Positions 1 through 7,303 of a stretch of 64,000 bases of DNA are shown piece by piece (the stretch's first letter is position 1; the number at the start of each line of letters is the position of its first letter). The translations under genes and the position numbers were made by a program. Origin of the DNA: Flavobacterium sp. ov086 (GTDB taxonomy: Bacteria > Bacteroidota > Bacteroidia > Flavobacteriales > Flavobacteriaceae). Location of the stretch: the NCBI RefSeq assembly GCF_900187965.1, contig NZ_FZNL01000015.1:1-64000 (forward strand), in the 5' to 3' direction. The notes under the pieces are model-generated. The model was not told the DNA's origin, made no database searches, and saw only the letters and a program-made list of their open reading frames with translations.

Positions 1-247
1 TCACATATTCAAATTTTATGCCGTCAAGATATCGCTTGGCACCGCGTTTTTTTATTTTGGTTTCTAGTAAGACAGCCTCAGATCTTGATTCTAGTTTAAT
101 GAAATATATTATTTTCCACGGAATACCACCTTTTGTAGAAAGAGATGCCCCACTATTATGTCTTCTAAGTCTGTCATCAATATCATTTGTCTGACCAATA
201 TAAAATTTTGATTTTGTAGTGCTATAGAGAATATAAGTGTAATACAT
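1..247 (-). CDS. GIY-YIG endonuclease domain protein, 3' end cut by window edge
   Basis: Reading the minus strand from an ATG at 247 gives 82 residues with no stop before the window edge. The N-terminus reads MYYTYILYS, followed by FYIGQTNDIDDRLRRHN. This is the GIY-YIG pattern (here TYI and YIG) with the following Arg and His typical of the short UvrC-like single-domain nucleases common in Flavobacteria. These proteins are usually 80-100 residues, so little is missing. It lies 55 bases downstream of a tRNA-Pro gene on the same strand, behind a terminator. Its cellular role is not established; family membership is fairly sure from the motif spacing. Confidence 0.8.
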   Translation of the reverse strand, partial: MYYTYILYSTTKSKFYIGQTNDIDDRLRRHNSGASLSTKGGIPWKIIYFIKLESRSEAVLLETKIKKRGAKRYLDGIKFEYV

Positions 248-266
248 ATTAGTGAGTTAAAAGCAA

Positions 267-300
267 AAAAAAAAGTCTTCTCAAAAAATGAAAAGACTTT
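267..300 (-). terminator. Rho-independent terminator after tRNA-Pro
   Basis: On the minus strand an imperfect ten-base stem (arms 273-282 and 290-299) around a seven-base A/T loop is followed by a run of about ten T. It directly follows the tRNA and would end its transcript. Confidence 0.8.
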
Positions 301-302
301 TG

Positions 303-377
303 TCGGGGTGGCAGGATTCGAACCTGCGGCCTCCTGCTCCCAAAGCAGGCGCGATAACCGGGCTACGCTACACCCCG
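303..377 (-). tRNA. tRNA-Pro (anticodon TGG)
   Basis: The minus strand folds into a complete cloverleaf. A seven-base-pair acceptor stem joins CGGGGTG at 371-377 and CACCCCG at 304-310, with discriminator A at 303. The anticodon arm is CTGCT-TTGGGAG-AGCAG with TGG in the loop, and the T arm carries GGTTCGAATCC. CCA is not encoded. The terminator at 267-300 follows directly. Confidence 0.95.
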
Positions 378-471
378 TAAGCGGATGCAAATATAGTAAT
401 AAATTTGGTTTGCAAAAGAAAAAAGTAAAAATAAATAAAACTTATTTCGAGATAGTTATTTAGGATTTGTT

Positions 472-506
472 TTGGGTGCAAATTTTTATAATAAAGTTTA
501 CATTTG
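472..506 (+). promoter_or_regulatory. Probable trxB promoter (TTG / TACATTTG)
   Basis: TACATTTG at 499-506 matches the flavobacterial -7 consensus TAnnTTTG exactly. A TTG at 472-474 lies 24 bases upstream, slightly wider than the usual 17-23. It leaves a leader of about 20 bases before the ATG at 530, which supports that start over the in-frame TTG at 467. Confidence 0.6.
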
Positions 507-529
507 CATCACTAAAAACTATACATACT

Positions 530-1477
530 ATGTCAGATACAATCGAAAAAATTAAATGCCTAATTATTGGTTCTGGTCCAGCGGGTTATACTGCTGCTAT
601 TTATGCTGCCAGAGCAAATATGAATCCCGTATTATATCAAGGAATGCAGCCTGGAGGTCAGTTGACTACAACAAATGAAGTAGAAAATTTCCCTGGTTAT
701 GTTGATGGTGTTACAGGTCCTGAAATGATGATCCAGTTACAAGAACAAGCAAAACGTTTTGGTGCTGATATTCGTGATGGTTGGGCTACTAAAGTTGATT
801 TTTCAGGAGATATTCATAAAGTTTGGATTAACGATACAATCGAATTGCACTGCGAAACTGTTATTATTTCTACAGGAGCATCAGCAAAATATTTAGGATT
901 ACCATCAGAACAACATTATTTACAAATGGGAGGTGGAGTTTCTGCTTGTGCTGTTTGCGACGGATTTTTCTACCGTAATCAGGAAGTAGTGATTGTTGGA
1001 GCAGGAGATTCAGCTTGTGAAGAAGCACATTACTTATCTAAACTTTGTAAAAAAGTAACCATGTTGGTAAGAAGCGAAAAATTCAGAGCTTCTAAAATTA
1101 TGGAAGAACGCGTTCGTAAAACCGGAAATATCGAGATTTTAATGAATCATGATACTGTTGAAGTTTTGGGTGACGAGAATGTAGTTCATGCTATCAAGGC
1201 AAAAAACAAAACTACAGGGGAAGTTTTTGATATTCCTGCAACTGGATTTTTCGTTGCAATTGGTCATAAACCAAACACAGATATTTTCAAAGATTACATT
1301 ACACTAGACGAAACAGGTTACATCATAAATACTCCTGGAACTTCTAATACAAATGTACCAGGTGTTTTTGTAGCAGGTGATGCCGCAGATCATGTATATC
1401 GTCAGGCAATTACTGCTGCAGGTACAGGATGTATGGCTGCACTTGATGCTGAAAGATATTTGGCATCTAAAGAGTGA
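530..1477 (+). CDS. trxB: Thioredoxin reductase
   Basis: This cytosolic flavoenzyme passes electrons from NADPH through FAD and a redox disulfide to thioredoxin. The 315-residue product has the expected family length. It shows the FAD-binding GSGPAG (14-19), the redox-active pair in CAVCDG (Cys140 and Cys143), the NADPH-binding GAGDSA (157-162) and a C-terminal GDAAD FAD motif. The reading frame extends upstream to a TTG at 467, but the ATG at 530 places the FAD motif at the usual distance from the N-terminus and follows a good promoter, so it is preferred. The gene stands alone, convergent with the head-GIN operon. Confidence 0.96.
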   Translation: MSDTIEKIKCLIIGSGPAGYTAAIYAARANMNPVLYQGMQPGGQLTTTNEVENFPGYVDGVTGPEMMIQLQEQAKRFGADIRDGWATKVDFSGDIHKVWINDTIELHCETVIISTGASAKYLGLPSEQHYLQMGGGVSACAVCDGFFYRNQEVVIVGAGDSACEEAHYLSKLCKKVTMLVRSEKFRASKIMEERVRKTGNIEILMNHDTVEVLGDENVVHAIKAKNKTTGEVFDIPATGFFVAIGHKPNTDIFKDYITLDETGYIINTPGTSNTNVPGVFVAGDAADHVYRQAITAAGTGCMAALDAERYLASKE

Positions 1478-1518
1478 AAATTTTGTTTCAGGTTTATATC
1501 TAGAGTTTAAATAAAAGT

Positions 1519-1665
1519 TTTACCGCAAAGTTCGCTAAGGTTTAATTTTACATTACGCGTAGAAAACACAAAGTTCGCAAAGCTAGATCAACATAAAGCT
1601 TTGCGGACTTTGTGTTTTTATAAAACCACCGATATATAAAAACTTTGTTGCCTTTGTGGTAAAAT
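1519..1665. repeat. Intergenic inverted repeat of the 'GCAAAGTTCGCAAAG' family
   Basis: Two nested inverted repeats occupy this stretch. The inner arms 1563-1584 and 1597-1618 are 22 bases with one mismatch. The outer arms near 1519-1531 and 1650-1663 (TTTTACCGCAAAG against CTTTGTGGTAAAA) are looser. The same GCAAAGTTCGCAAAGC core recurs near 12.2, 12.8 and 14.05 kb. No reading frame is evident. Confidence 0.75.
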
Positions 1666-1671
1666 TAGACT

Positions 1672-1819
1672 GTTTCAGGTTTTTCTTGTTTCAAGTTTCA
1701 AGTTATTCGAAATGTGAATGTGAAGTTTATAAAAAAGTCCCAATCATTTATTTGATTGGGACTTTTTATTTTTTATACGTTCCAACAACTTGAAACTTGA
1801 AACAAGAAAAACCTGAAAC
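1672..1819. repeat. 33-base perfect inverted repeat enclosing a terminator
   Basis: Arms 1672-1704 and 1787-1819 are exact reverse complements over 33 bases, separated by 82 bases that hold the terminator at 1732-1767. The right arm ends at the base just before the stop codon of the head-GIN gene (1820-1822). Both arms contain the tandem motif CTTGTTTCAAGTTTCAAG. Confidence 0.9.
1732..1767. terminator. Bidirectional terminator between trxB and the head-GIN operon
   Basis: A perfect 15-base-pair stem (1732-1746 with 1753-1767) has a six-base loop, with A runs on the left and T runs on the right. It can stop convergent transcription from trxB and from the minus-strand operon. Confidence 0.85.
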
Positions 1820-2653
1820 TTATTTAATCTTCTTAAGAAGTTTTGCTTCTTCAGAGAAACGAGTTAATTGAATCGCCGGATTTCCAAAAAGAGAAAGTTC
1901 CGCTTTATCTCCAATCGCTAATGAGATTGTTGTATCAGCCAAAATACTTCCAACAGAATAATTTTCGGCAGTAATATTTGCATCTTTTAAGGTGAATTTT
2001 GTTCCGGTAAATATTGAATTGTTATCTAAACGAATTGTTGCTTTTTCGGCAATTCCTTCAATAGTAGCATTTGCTTTTTGATATAAATCACATTTAAATT
2101 TTATTGCTGAAACTAATGATTTAACAGTAGCGTATTTACTCAATTGTAAACTTGCGTCTTCAGATTTTAAATTCAGTTCTGTTTTTGATTTGTCGTCTGC
2201 AATCAAATTGAATTTTTTTGAGTTTACGTTCAGAAATAATTTAGAAAAATCAACACTATTAAAAGTGATATCATCCAATTGAAGCTCCTGAATAGCATAA
2301 ATTATAGCCTCATTTTTAGCAATTACATTTTTTAAAGAACTTGTATAAGTAACACGTATGCTAAGTTTTTTAAAGATTGTACTTTCTTTCGAAGTATATA
2401 AACGGAGTGTTCTGTCTCTTAAATCCATTCCAATGATATCATGCAGATTGTCATCGGCTTCAATTTTGATTTCATTTTTCTCTCCTTTTTCCAGGTAAAC
2501 TTCCAGATTATCATCAACTTCAATACCATCAAATTCTCCTACTTCTTTCATTGAAGTAGTGACAATTTTAGAACCTTTTATTTTTTCTCTTTTTTGAGCA
2601 AAAGTTAATGTTGTAACAAGTAATAGTAAGACTAGGGCTGCGTGTTTTTTCAT
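1820..2653 (-). CDS. Head-GIN (DUF2807) domain protein, exported
   Basis: The 277-residue product starts with a signal peptide (MKKHAALVLLLLVTTLTFAQ). It continues with the pattern of the DUF2807 'putative auto-transporter adhesin, head GIN domain': FDGIEVDDNLEVYLEKG at about 40-56 and the paired phrase IEADDNLHDII, followed by long beta-rich repeats. The mature protein should be periplasmic or surface-exposed. It is the last gene of an operon with another DUF2807 protein, a PspC-domain protein and a PadR regulator; the gap to the preceding gene is 87 bases. The molecular function of the family is unknown. Confidence 0.85.
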   Translation of the reverse strand: MKKHAALVLLLLVTTLTFAQKREKIKGSKIVTTSMKEVGEFDGIEVDDNLEVYLEKGEKNEIKIEADDNLHDIIGMDLRDRTLRLYTSKESTIFKKLSIRVTYTSSLKNVIAKNEAIIYAIQELQLDDITFNSVDFSKLFLNVNSKKFNLIADDKSKTELNLKSEDASLQLSKYATVKSLVSAIKFKCDLYQKANATIEGIAEKATIRLDNNSIFTGTKFTLKDANITAENYSVGSILADTTISLAIGDKAELSLFGNPAIQLTRFSEEAKLLKKIK

Positions 2654-2740
2654 TAATTCTATAATTTGATTTTCACAAATATAAAAAAATCATCCACTGT
2701 TGATGAATGATTTCTTTTATATTTAACAGATATGTAAGGT

Positions 2741-3475
2741 TTAGCCTTGACTAATGCTTCCTCCTGAACTAGAAGTTTTTTCGATTGTTTTAGGAGCATT
2801 ATTATAATTAATACTTCCTCCGCTAGATGCACCAGCTTTCAAACTCAAAATTGGGTGTACTTCCAGACTTCCACCGCTTGAAGCATCAGCCTCAATTTCA
2901 TTTGCCATTAATTTTCCAGCATTTACACTAGATCCACTCGAAGCTTTTGCTACTGTTTTTAATGCTTTACCTTGAATAGTAATAGAACTTCCACTACTTG
3001 TTCTGCAGGAGATATTATCTGATTCTACATTTACATCCATCGTTGCGGCACTTGATGTTTCTAATTCTACATCTTGTCCCTGAATAATGTTTTTACTCAT
3101 TACAGACGCGGCACTCGAAGCTTCTATTTTATTGATAACAGGCATTTTAACCGTTACCTTTTTTTGTGATATGTTGTGGAAAGAATTGAATTTACATCTG
3201 ATTACCAAAGTTCCATTTTCAACCTTTGTTTCAATTTCTTTCTGCAAATTGTCATCGGCTTCTACTATAATTTCAGTCGAATCAGATTGCACAATAACTA
3301 AATCGATCGCATTGCTCACTCGGATATTCTTAAAATCTCCCTGAACAATTCTTTTTTCGGTTGTTACATTTCCGCTGCCTTCAATTGTATTCATGTTAAA
3401 ATTACATGAGGCAAATAATAATGCAGTAATAGTGACAACAATTAATTTCGTAATATGAATGATTATTTTTATCAT
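2741..3475 (-). CDS. Head-GIN (DUF2807) domain lipoprotein
   Basis: This 244-residue protein has a lipoprotein signal (LLFASC, Cys24) and the DUF2807 pattern: FKNIRVSNAIDLVIVQSD, then VEADDNLQKEI at about 71-81. The second half is rich in Ser/Gly/Ala turns (ASSAA, TSSGSS, ASSGGS), as expected of a repetitive beta-helix-like fold. It shares the domain with its downstream neighbour but is diverged. It starts three bases after the stop of the PspC-domain gene, so the two are almost certainly co-transcribed. Function is unknown; a cell-surface location is inferred from the lipobox. Confidence 0.87.
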   Translation of the reverse strand: MIKIIIHITKLIVVTITALLFASCNFNMNTIEGSGNVTTEKRIVQGDFKNIRVSNAIDLVIVQSDSTEIIVEADDNLQKEIETKVENGTLVIRCKFNSFHNISQKKVTVKMPVINKIEASSAASVMSKNIIQGQDVELETSSAATMDVNVESDNISCRTSSGSSITIQGKALKTVAKASSGSSVNAGKLMANEIEADASSGGSLEVHPILSLKAGASSGGSINYNNAPKTIEKTSSSGGSISQG

Positions 3476-3478
3476 GGC

Positions 3479-5209
3479 TTAGTTAATTTTGATTATAACT
3501 CCGTTTTTATCAGTGGTTAATTTTCCTGATGTTTTTTTTCCGTTTAAAACTTCTTTTCCATTTATTTTAATAGATACTTCTTTTACAGTATCGTTATCAA
3601 TTGTGTTTCCTTCATCGTCATAGTCCATATCATCATGGTCATTTTCGTCTACTGGACAATTCAAGCATTTAATTTTTGATCCTTCAACTTTATAATTATA
3701 GTTCCCACTAAAGTGTAAGTTGAAAAAATCGTTGTCAGAATCATCATAATCCTGAACAGAAGAATCTGGTTTAAACAATTGTCCTTCTGGTAAGTACAAA
3801 TATACATCAACTTCCTGACCTCTAAATTTGTTTTTTACATCTGTCAAAAAATAATTATCAAGAAGTAAATGATTCCCTGTAATTTGATATTTGTAATTGA
3901 TTTTTTCAGCTCTTTGTCTTGCATTTACAAATGAATTTCCTCTTGCGCTTTTCTCTATTTGCAAATAAGCAGTAGGATTGTCAGTGTGTAAAACATGTAA
4001 ACGAACATCAGTAGAATAAATCAATTGATTGTTGGCCGAATCCTGAACGAATTCAAAATCACTATGTTGATTTAGGCTTTTAGCGTAGTAATCATTGTAT
4101 CTGAATTTTACATAAAGAGTATCTGTTACACGAGCGCTGATATCTTTTTTCTCAATTGTTTTGTTGTCATATGAAAGTTCAGTCGCTTGTTTAATTCCAA
4201 CACTAATTGCAATTGCAACAGCAATAATCCATACAGCTAATAAGGTGTATTTTGTTATGTTTCCAATTGATTTTAAGTTTGGAGACAACAATTTGAAACC
4301 TAAAAGAGTCAAAAAGAAAAACGGAATTCCAACTGCAAAGAACATTAATAAACCAAATGACCAGATTGGGTAATCAGTAAAGTTTCCGGCTTCGATAAAG
4401 TTTTGCCAAGGAAAATCAATAAAGATATTTGTTCCCAAAGTAAAAACTCCAATCAATAACGCAATCAAAACACTAATTCCAGAAATGATTAAAATTACTC
4501 CTAAAAATTTTGCGAAGATTTTAAAAACCGTCATTACAAAGTCTCCAAATGAACTACTTATTCTCTCAGCTCCCGACTTTACCTGGTTTCCCATTGCGTC
4601 ATAATCTGCATTTTTGAATTTATCAGATAAGTTTTCAATTTCCTCACGAACTTTTTTCTCGATGTTCGAAATGGTAACCGGTTCTCCTGTCATTTCCAAT
4701 TTTTCAGAGGTTGTAACCGCTTCCGGAGTTACAACCCAAAGAACGAAATAAGCTAAAATTCCAGTTCCAAAACCTGCAAAAACAAATATTAAGAAAATGA
4801 TTTTTATCCAAACAGCGTCAATTCCAAAATAGTGTCCTAAACCAGTTGCAACACCACCAACCATGCCTTTTTCTTTGTCACGGTACAATTTTTTATGTTT
4901 TCTTGCACCATATTCATTAAAAGACTGATTTGGTTTTTCTTCGTCCTCAATAATGTAGTCCTCAGGTTGTCCCATAACCGTAATCACTTCGTCAACGTCT
5001 TTTAAGCCTACAACATGTTTTTCGCTTTTTTGTTTTTCTGTTAATAATTCAGAAACACGCATTTCGATATCTTTAATAATTTCATCCTGTCCGGACGAGT
5101 TGTTAAGTGATCGTTTTATAGCGTCAAAATAGCGTGTCAATTTTAAATATGCGTCTTCATCGATGTGAAAAAACATACCGCCTAAGTTAATATTTACTGT
5201 TTTGTTCAT
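3479..5209 (-). CDS. PspC-domain membrane protein
   Basis: The 576-residue product begins with a cytoplasmic region, MNKTVNINLGGMFFHIDEDA. At about 108-165 it carries a PspC domain (YRDKEKGMVGGVATGLGHYF, then IIFLIFVFAGFGTGILAYF). Three or four further membrane segments follow between about 230 and 350, and then a large soluble beta-rich region (about 360-576) with an acidic stretch. PspC domains occur in envelope-stress sensing in proteobacteria; here the partner genes are PadR and head-GIN proteins. It follows the PadR gene after three bases. A stress-response role is inference. Confidence 0.88.
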   Translation of the reverse strand: MNKTVNINLGGMFFHIDEDAYLKLTRYFDAIKRSLNNSSGQDEIIKDIEMRVSELLTEKQKSEKHVVGLKDVDEVITVMGQPEDYIIEDEEKPNQSFNEYGARKHKKLYRDKEKGMVGGVATGLGHYFGIDAVWIKIIFLIFVFAGFGTGILAYFVLWVVTPEAVTTSEKLEMTGEPVTISNIEKKVREEIENLSDKFKNADYDAMGNQVKSGAERISSSFGDFVMTVFKIFAKFLGVILIISGISVLIALLIGVFTLGTNIFIDFPWQNFIEAGNFTDYPIWSFGLLMFFAVGIPFFFLTLLGFKLLSPNLKSIGNITKYTLLAVWIIAVAIAISVGIKQATELSYDNKTIEKKDISARVTDTLYVKFRYNDYYAKSLNQHSDFEFVQDSANNQLIYSTDVRLHVLHTDNPTAYLQIEKSARGNSFVNARQRAEKINYKYQITGNHLLLDNYFLTDVKNKFRGQEVDVYLYLPEGQLFKPDSSVQDYDDSDNDFFNLHFSGNYNYKVEGSKIKCLNCPVDENDHDDMDYDDEGNTIDNDTVKEVSIKINGKEVLNGKKTSGKLTTDKNGVIIKIN

Positions 5210-5212
5210 GAC

Positions 5213-5545
5213 TTATTGATTTTGATTGGTGATTAGATTTACGGCGTCAGACAATTCTGTCCAGGTACCGCTAAGTTCGTTTAAAAATGTTTGTCCTATT
5301 TCGGTTAATCCATAATATTTTCTTGGTGGCCCGGAGGTCGATTCTTCCCAACGATAATTAAGCAAACCGTCGTTTTTCAGCCTAGTCAAAAGTGGGTAAA
5401 CTGTTCCCTCTACAACTAGTAATTTAGCGTTTTTTAAAGTGTCTAATATTTCAGATGTATATGCGTCTTTTTCTTTTAATACTGATAAGATGCAAAACTC
5501 AAGAACACCTTTGCGCATCTGTGCTTTTGTGTTTTCAATGTTCAT
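5213..5545 (-). CDS. PadR-family transcriptional regulator
   Basis: A 110-residue winged-helix protein, the usual size of the short PadR subfamily 2. Recognisable parts are the opening MRKGVLEFCILSVLKEKDAY, the wing region VVEGTVYPLLTRLKNDGLL, and the GPPRKYYGLTEIG segment typical of the family. It is the first gene of a tight operon (three-base gap to the PspC gene) and probably autoregulates it. The sensed signal cannot be read from the sequence. AT-rich imperfect TGATTGATGATTGATT repeats lie just upstream (5570-5640) and could be operator sites. Confidence 0.93.
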   Translation of the reverse strand: MNIENTKAQMRKGVLEFCILSVLKEKDAYTSEILDTLKNAKLLVVEGTVYPLLTRLKNDGLLNYRWEESTSGPPRKYYGLTEIGQTFLNELSGTWTELSDAVNLITNQNQ

Positions 5546-5676
5546 AATTTCATTTTGTTTTTTTTAGATTGAACAATTCGTTTTTTGATTGATGATGATT
5601 GATTGATGATTGATTTCGAAACTATTCTAATTGATTGTTTATAATGTCCCGACTATAACTTTTAATTTTTTTCAGA

Positions 5677-6156
5677 TTACTTAATAAAAGGAATCGTTAG
5701 CGGATATTTATACAATTCTCCGTTTGAAGCTTTTATTGAAGCATAAATCACTAAAAAGAATTCAGCAAACTTTAATAATCCAAAAAGTAAAACTGCTGTC
5801 GCTCCAATACTTAATAATGCAATGTTTCCTTGAAAATCGATATTTCTAATAAAGAAATCGTCATCGTTAAAAACAGCTTCCATTGGAAGATTCTGAAGAA
5901 TAACAGTGATAAAAATCGGAATTGCAATCAAAGCCAAAATCAATGTGTAAAGCAATAAGCTTAATTGAAAATTCAGCGTTTGTTTTCCGTGGTGATTAAC
6001 AAATTCTGATTTGTCTTTGTAACTCGTCCAGATCAATATTGGGAAAATATAATTTCCAAATGGAATGAAATACTGAGTTAAAGTACTTAAGTGTGTGAAC
6101 GTTGCAGTGTTCTTTTCTGATGATGTTTCCATGATGAGTGGTGTTGTTGTTTCCAT
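5677..6156 (-). CDS. DUF4870 domain membrane protein
   Basis: The protein of about 159 residues has the DUF4870 pattern: TFTHLSTLTQYFIPFGNYIFPILIW, then a cytoplasmic KSEFVNHHGKQTLNFQ, and three further hydrophobic segments, ending with a short tail (KYPLTIPFIK). Four membrane spans are likely. Starts are possible at 6168, 6156 or 6120; 6156 was chosen because the extra residues from 6168 (MLLI) look unnatural and the conserved domain begins well inside. It lies upstream of the PadR operon on the same strand with a 131-base gap. Function unknown. Confidence 0.85.
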   Translation of the reverse strand: METTTPLIMETSSEKNTATFTHLSTLTQYFIPFGNYIFPILIWTSYKDKSEFVNHHGKQTLNFQLSLLLYTLILALIAIPIFITVILQNLPMEAVFNDDDFFIRNIDFQGNIALLSIGATAVLLFGLLKFAEFFLVIYASIKASNGELYKYPLTIPFIK

Positions 6157-6387
6157 GATTAAAAGCATATAGTAATTTCTTATACAAATATATAGCTAAA
6201 AGACAGTATCTTGTTTTGCATAGTACTAATTATTAACAAAATTTTAACAAATCTGAAATTTTAGAACGACTTATAATGAGCTGGAAATAATTGGTAAGTC
6301 TTGATTTTATTGGTGAATTAGGAAAGTAATTGGAATTTATTGTGCGTGCATAGTTTTTTTGTATTTTTACATAAAAAAATAAATACC

Positions 6388-6840
6388 ATGGCAATATCAG
6401 TTTCTAAACTTAACAAATTTGTATTATTCAAATTACCATCAGCATACATTTGTGGTGTACGTGTAAAGGCAATCGACCAGGATAGATGCGTGGTAAGTGT
6501 AAAACACAGATGGATTAATCAGAACCCCTTTAATTCAATGTACTTTGCTGTTCAGGCTATGGCCGCCGAATTAACTACAGGAGCTTTAGTGATTTCTCAA
6601 ATTCAGCAAAGCGGAAAAAAAATCTCAATGCTGGTTGCTAATAATAAAGGGAACTTTACTAAAAAAGCCACCGGAAGAATAACATTCGTTTGTAATGATG
6701 GCCATTTAATTGCCGAAGCAATTCAAAGAACAATCGCAACAGGCGAGGGGCAAACTTTCTGGATGAAATCTATTGGAACAAATGAAGAAGGAGTTCAGGT
6801 TTCTGAAATGGATTTCGAATGGAGTGTAAAATTGAAATAG
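6388..6840 (+). CDS. DUF4442 hotdog-fold protein, putative thioesterase
   Basis: This 150-residue protein has the DUF4442 layout. An N-terminal helix (LNKFVLFKLPSAYICGVRV) is followed by the VKHRWINQNPFNSMYFAVQAMAAELTTGA motif region, where the central helix of the hotdog fold carries the likely catalytic acid, and then by the closing strands. Members are related to acyl-CoA thioesterases, but the substrate here is unknown. The ATG at 6388 was preferred over an in-frame ATG at 6340 because the latter would add an unrelated hydrophobic stretch. Single-gene unit on the plus strand. Confidence 0.82.
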   Translation: MAISVSKLNKFVLFKLPSAYICGVRVKAIDQDRCVVSVKHRWINQNPFNSMYFAVQAMAAELTTGALVISQIQQSGKKISMLVANNKGNFTKKATGRITFVCNDGHLIAEAIQRTIATGEGQTFWMKSIGTNEEGVQVSEMDFEWSVKLK

Positions 6841-6855
6841 GTTTAAAAGTTTTTT

Positions 6856-6942
6856 GCCACGAATTTCACGAATTGACACTAATTTTAAATACGTAATTCA
6901 ATTTGCACAAATTAATTCGTGTGAATTTGTGAAATTCGTGGC
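6856..6942. repeat. Inverted repeat of the GCCACGAATTTCACGAATT family, copy 1
   Basis: The element opens with GCCACGAATTTCACGAATT and closes with its near reverse complement (AATTTGTGAAATTCGTGGC), enclosing about 50 bases with a further inner repeat. A second copy with the same ends is at 39248-39365. No gene inside. Confidence 0.85.
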
Positions 6943-6959
6943 GAAAAAAAAATCCCATA

Positions 6960-6991
6960 AAAAAGGGCTCGAATATATTCGAGCCCTTTTT
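6960..6991. terminator. Bidirectional terminator
   Basis: A perfect 32-base palindrome, AAAAAGGGCTCGAATA and its complement, has A and T runs on both sides. It serves the DUF4442 gene on the plus strand and the small Cys-rich gene on the minus strand. Confidence 0.85.
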
Positions 6992-7008
6992 GTTGAAATA
7001 CGTTTCTG

Positions 7009-7173
7009 TTATTTTTTAACGCAACATGCTTTTTTGTCTTTTTTATCTGTTGAAGTTTTCTTGCAGCAAGACTCCTTTTTAGTAGTCTCTTTTTTAGGAG
7101 CTGGTTTAGTGTCTTGTGCTTGTGCACCAATTGTAAATAAAGCGATAGCTAAAACGGTAAATAATTTTTTCAT
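7009..7173 (-). CDS. Small exported Cys/Lys-rich protein, probable metal binder
   Basis: A 54-residue frame that size filters would miss. It starts with a clear signal peptide (MKKLFTVLAIALFTIGAQAQ), leaving a mature peptide of about 34 residues that is nearly half Lys and carries two Cys-Cys pairs (ESCCKK and KACCVK). It lies 131 bases downstream of the multicopper oxidase on the same strand and ends at a strong terminator, so it may be the last gene of the copper cluster. The Cys pairs and context suggest periplasmic copper binding, which is inference. No named family is recognised. Confidence 0.8.
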   Translation of the reverse strand: MKKLFTVLAIALFTIGAQAQDTKPAPKKETTKKESCCKKTSTDKKDKKACCVKK

Positions 7174-7303
7174 TTTTGTTTAATTTAATTGTTAAGTATT
7201 TTTCTTTTTTTGATTGAAGATGTTCTTCAAATATAATACGCTTTGGCTTTAGAAATTGTCAACGATAAGTTAATGCGTATCAAAATAATATTAAATTTTA
7301 TTT

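Noticed and set aside
303..377. tRNA-Pro with adjacent GIY-YIG gene as an integration site
   Set aside because: No direct repeat of the tRNA 3' end was seen and the flanking genes are ordinary; too little sequence to the left to decide.
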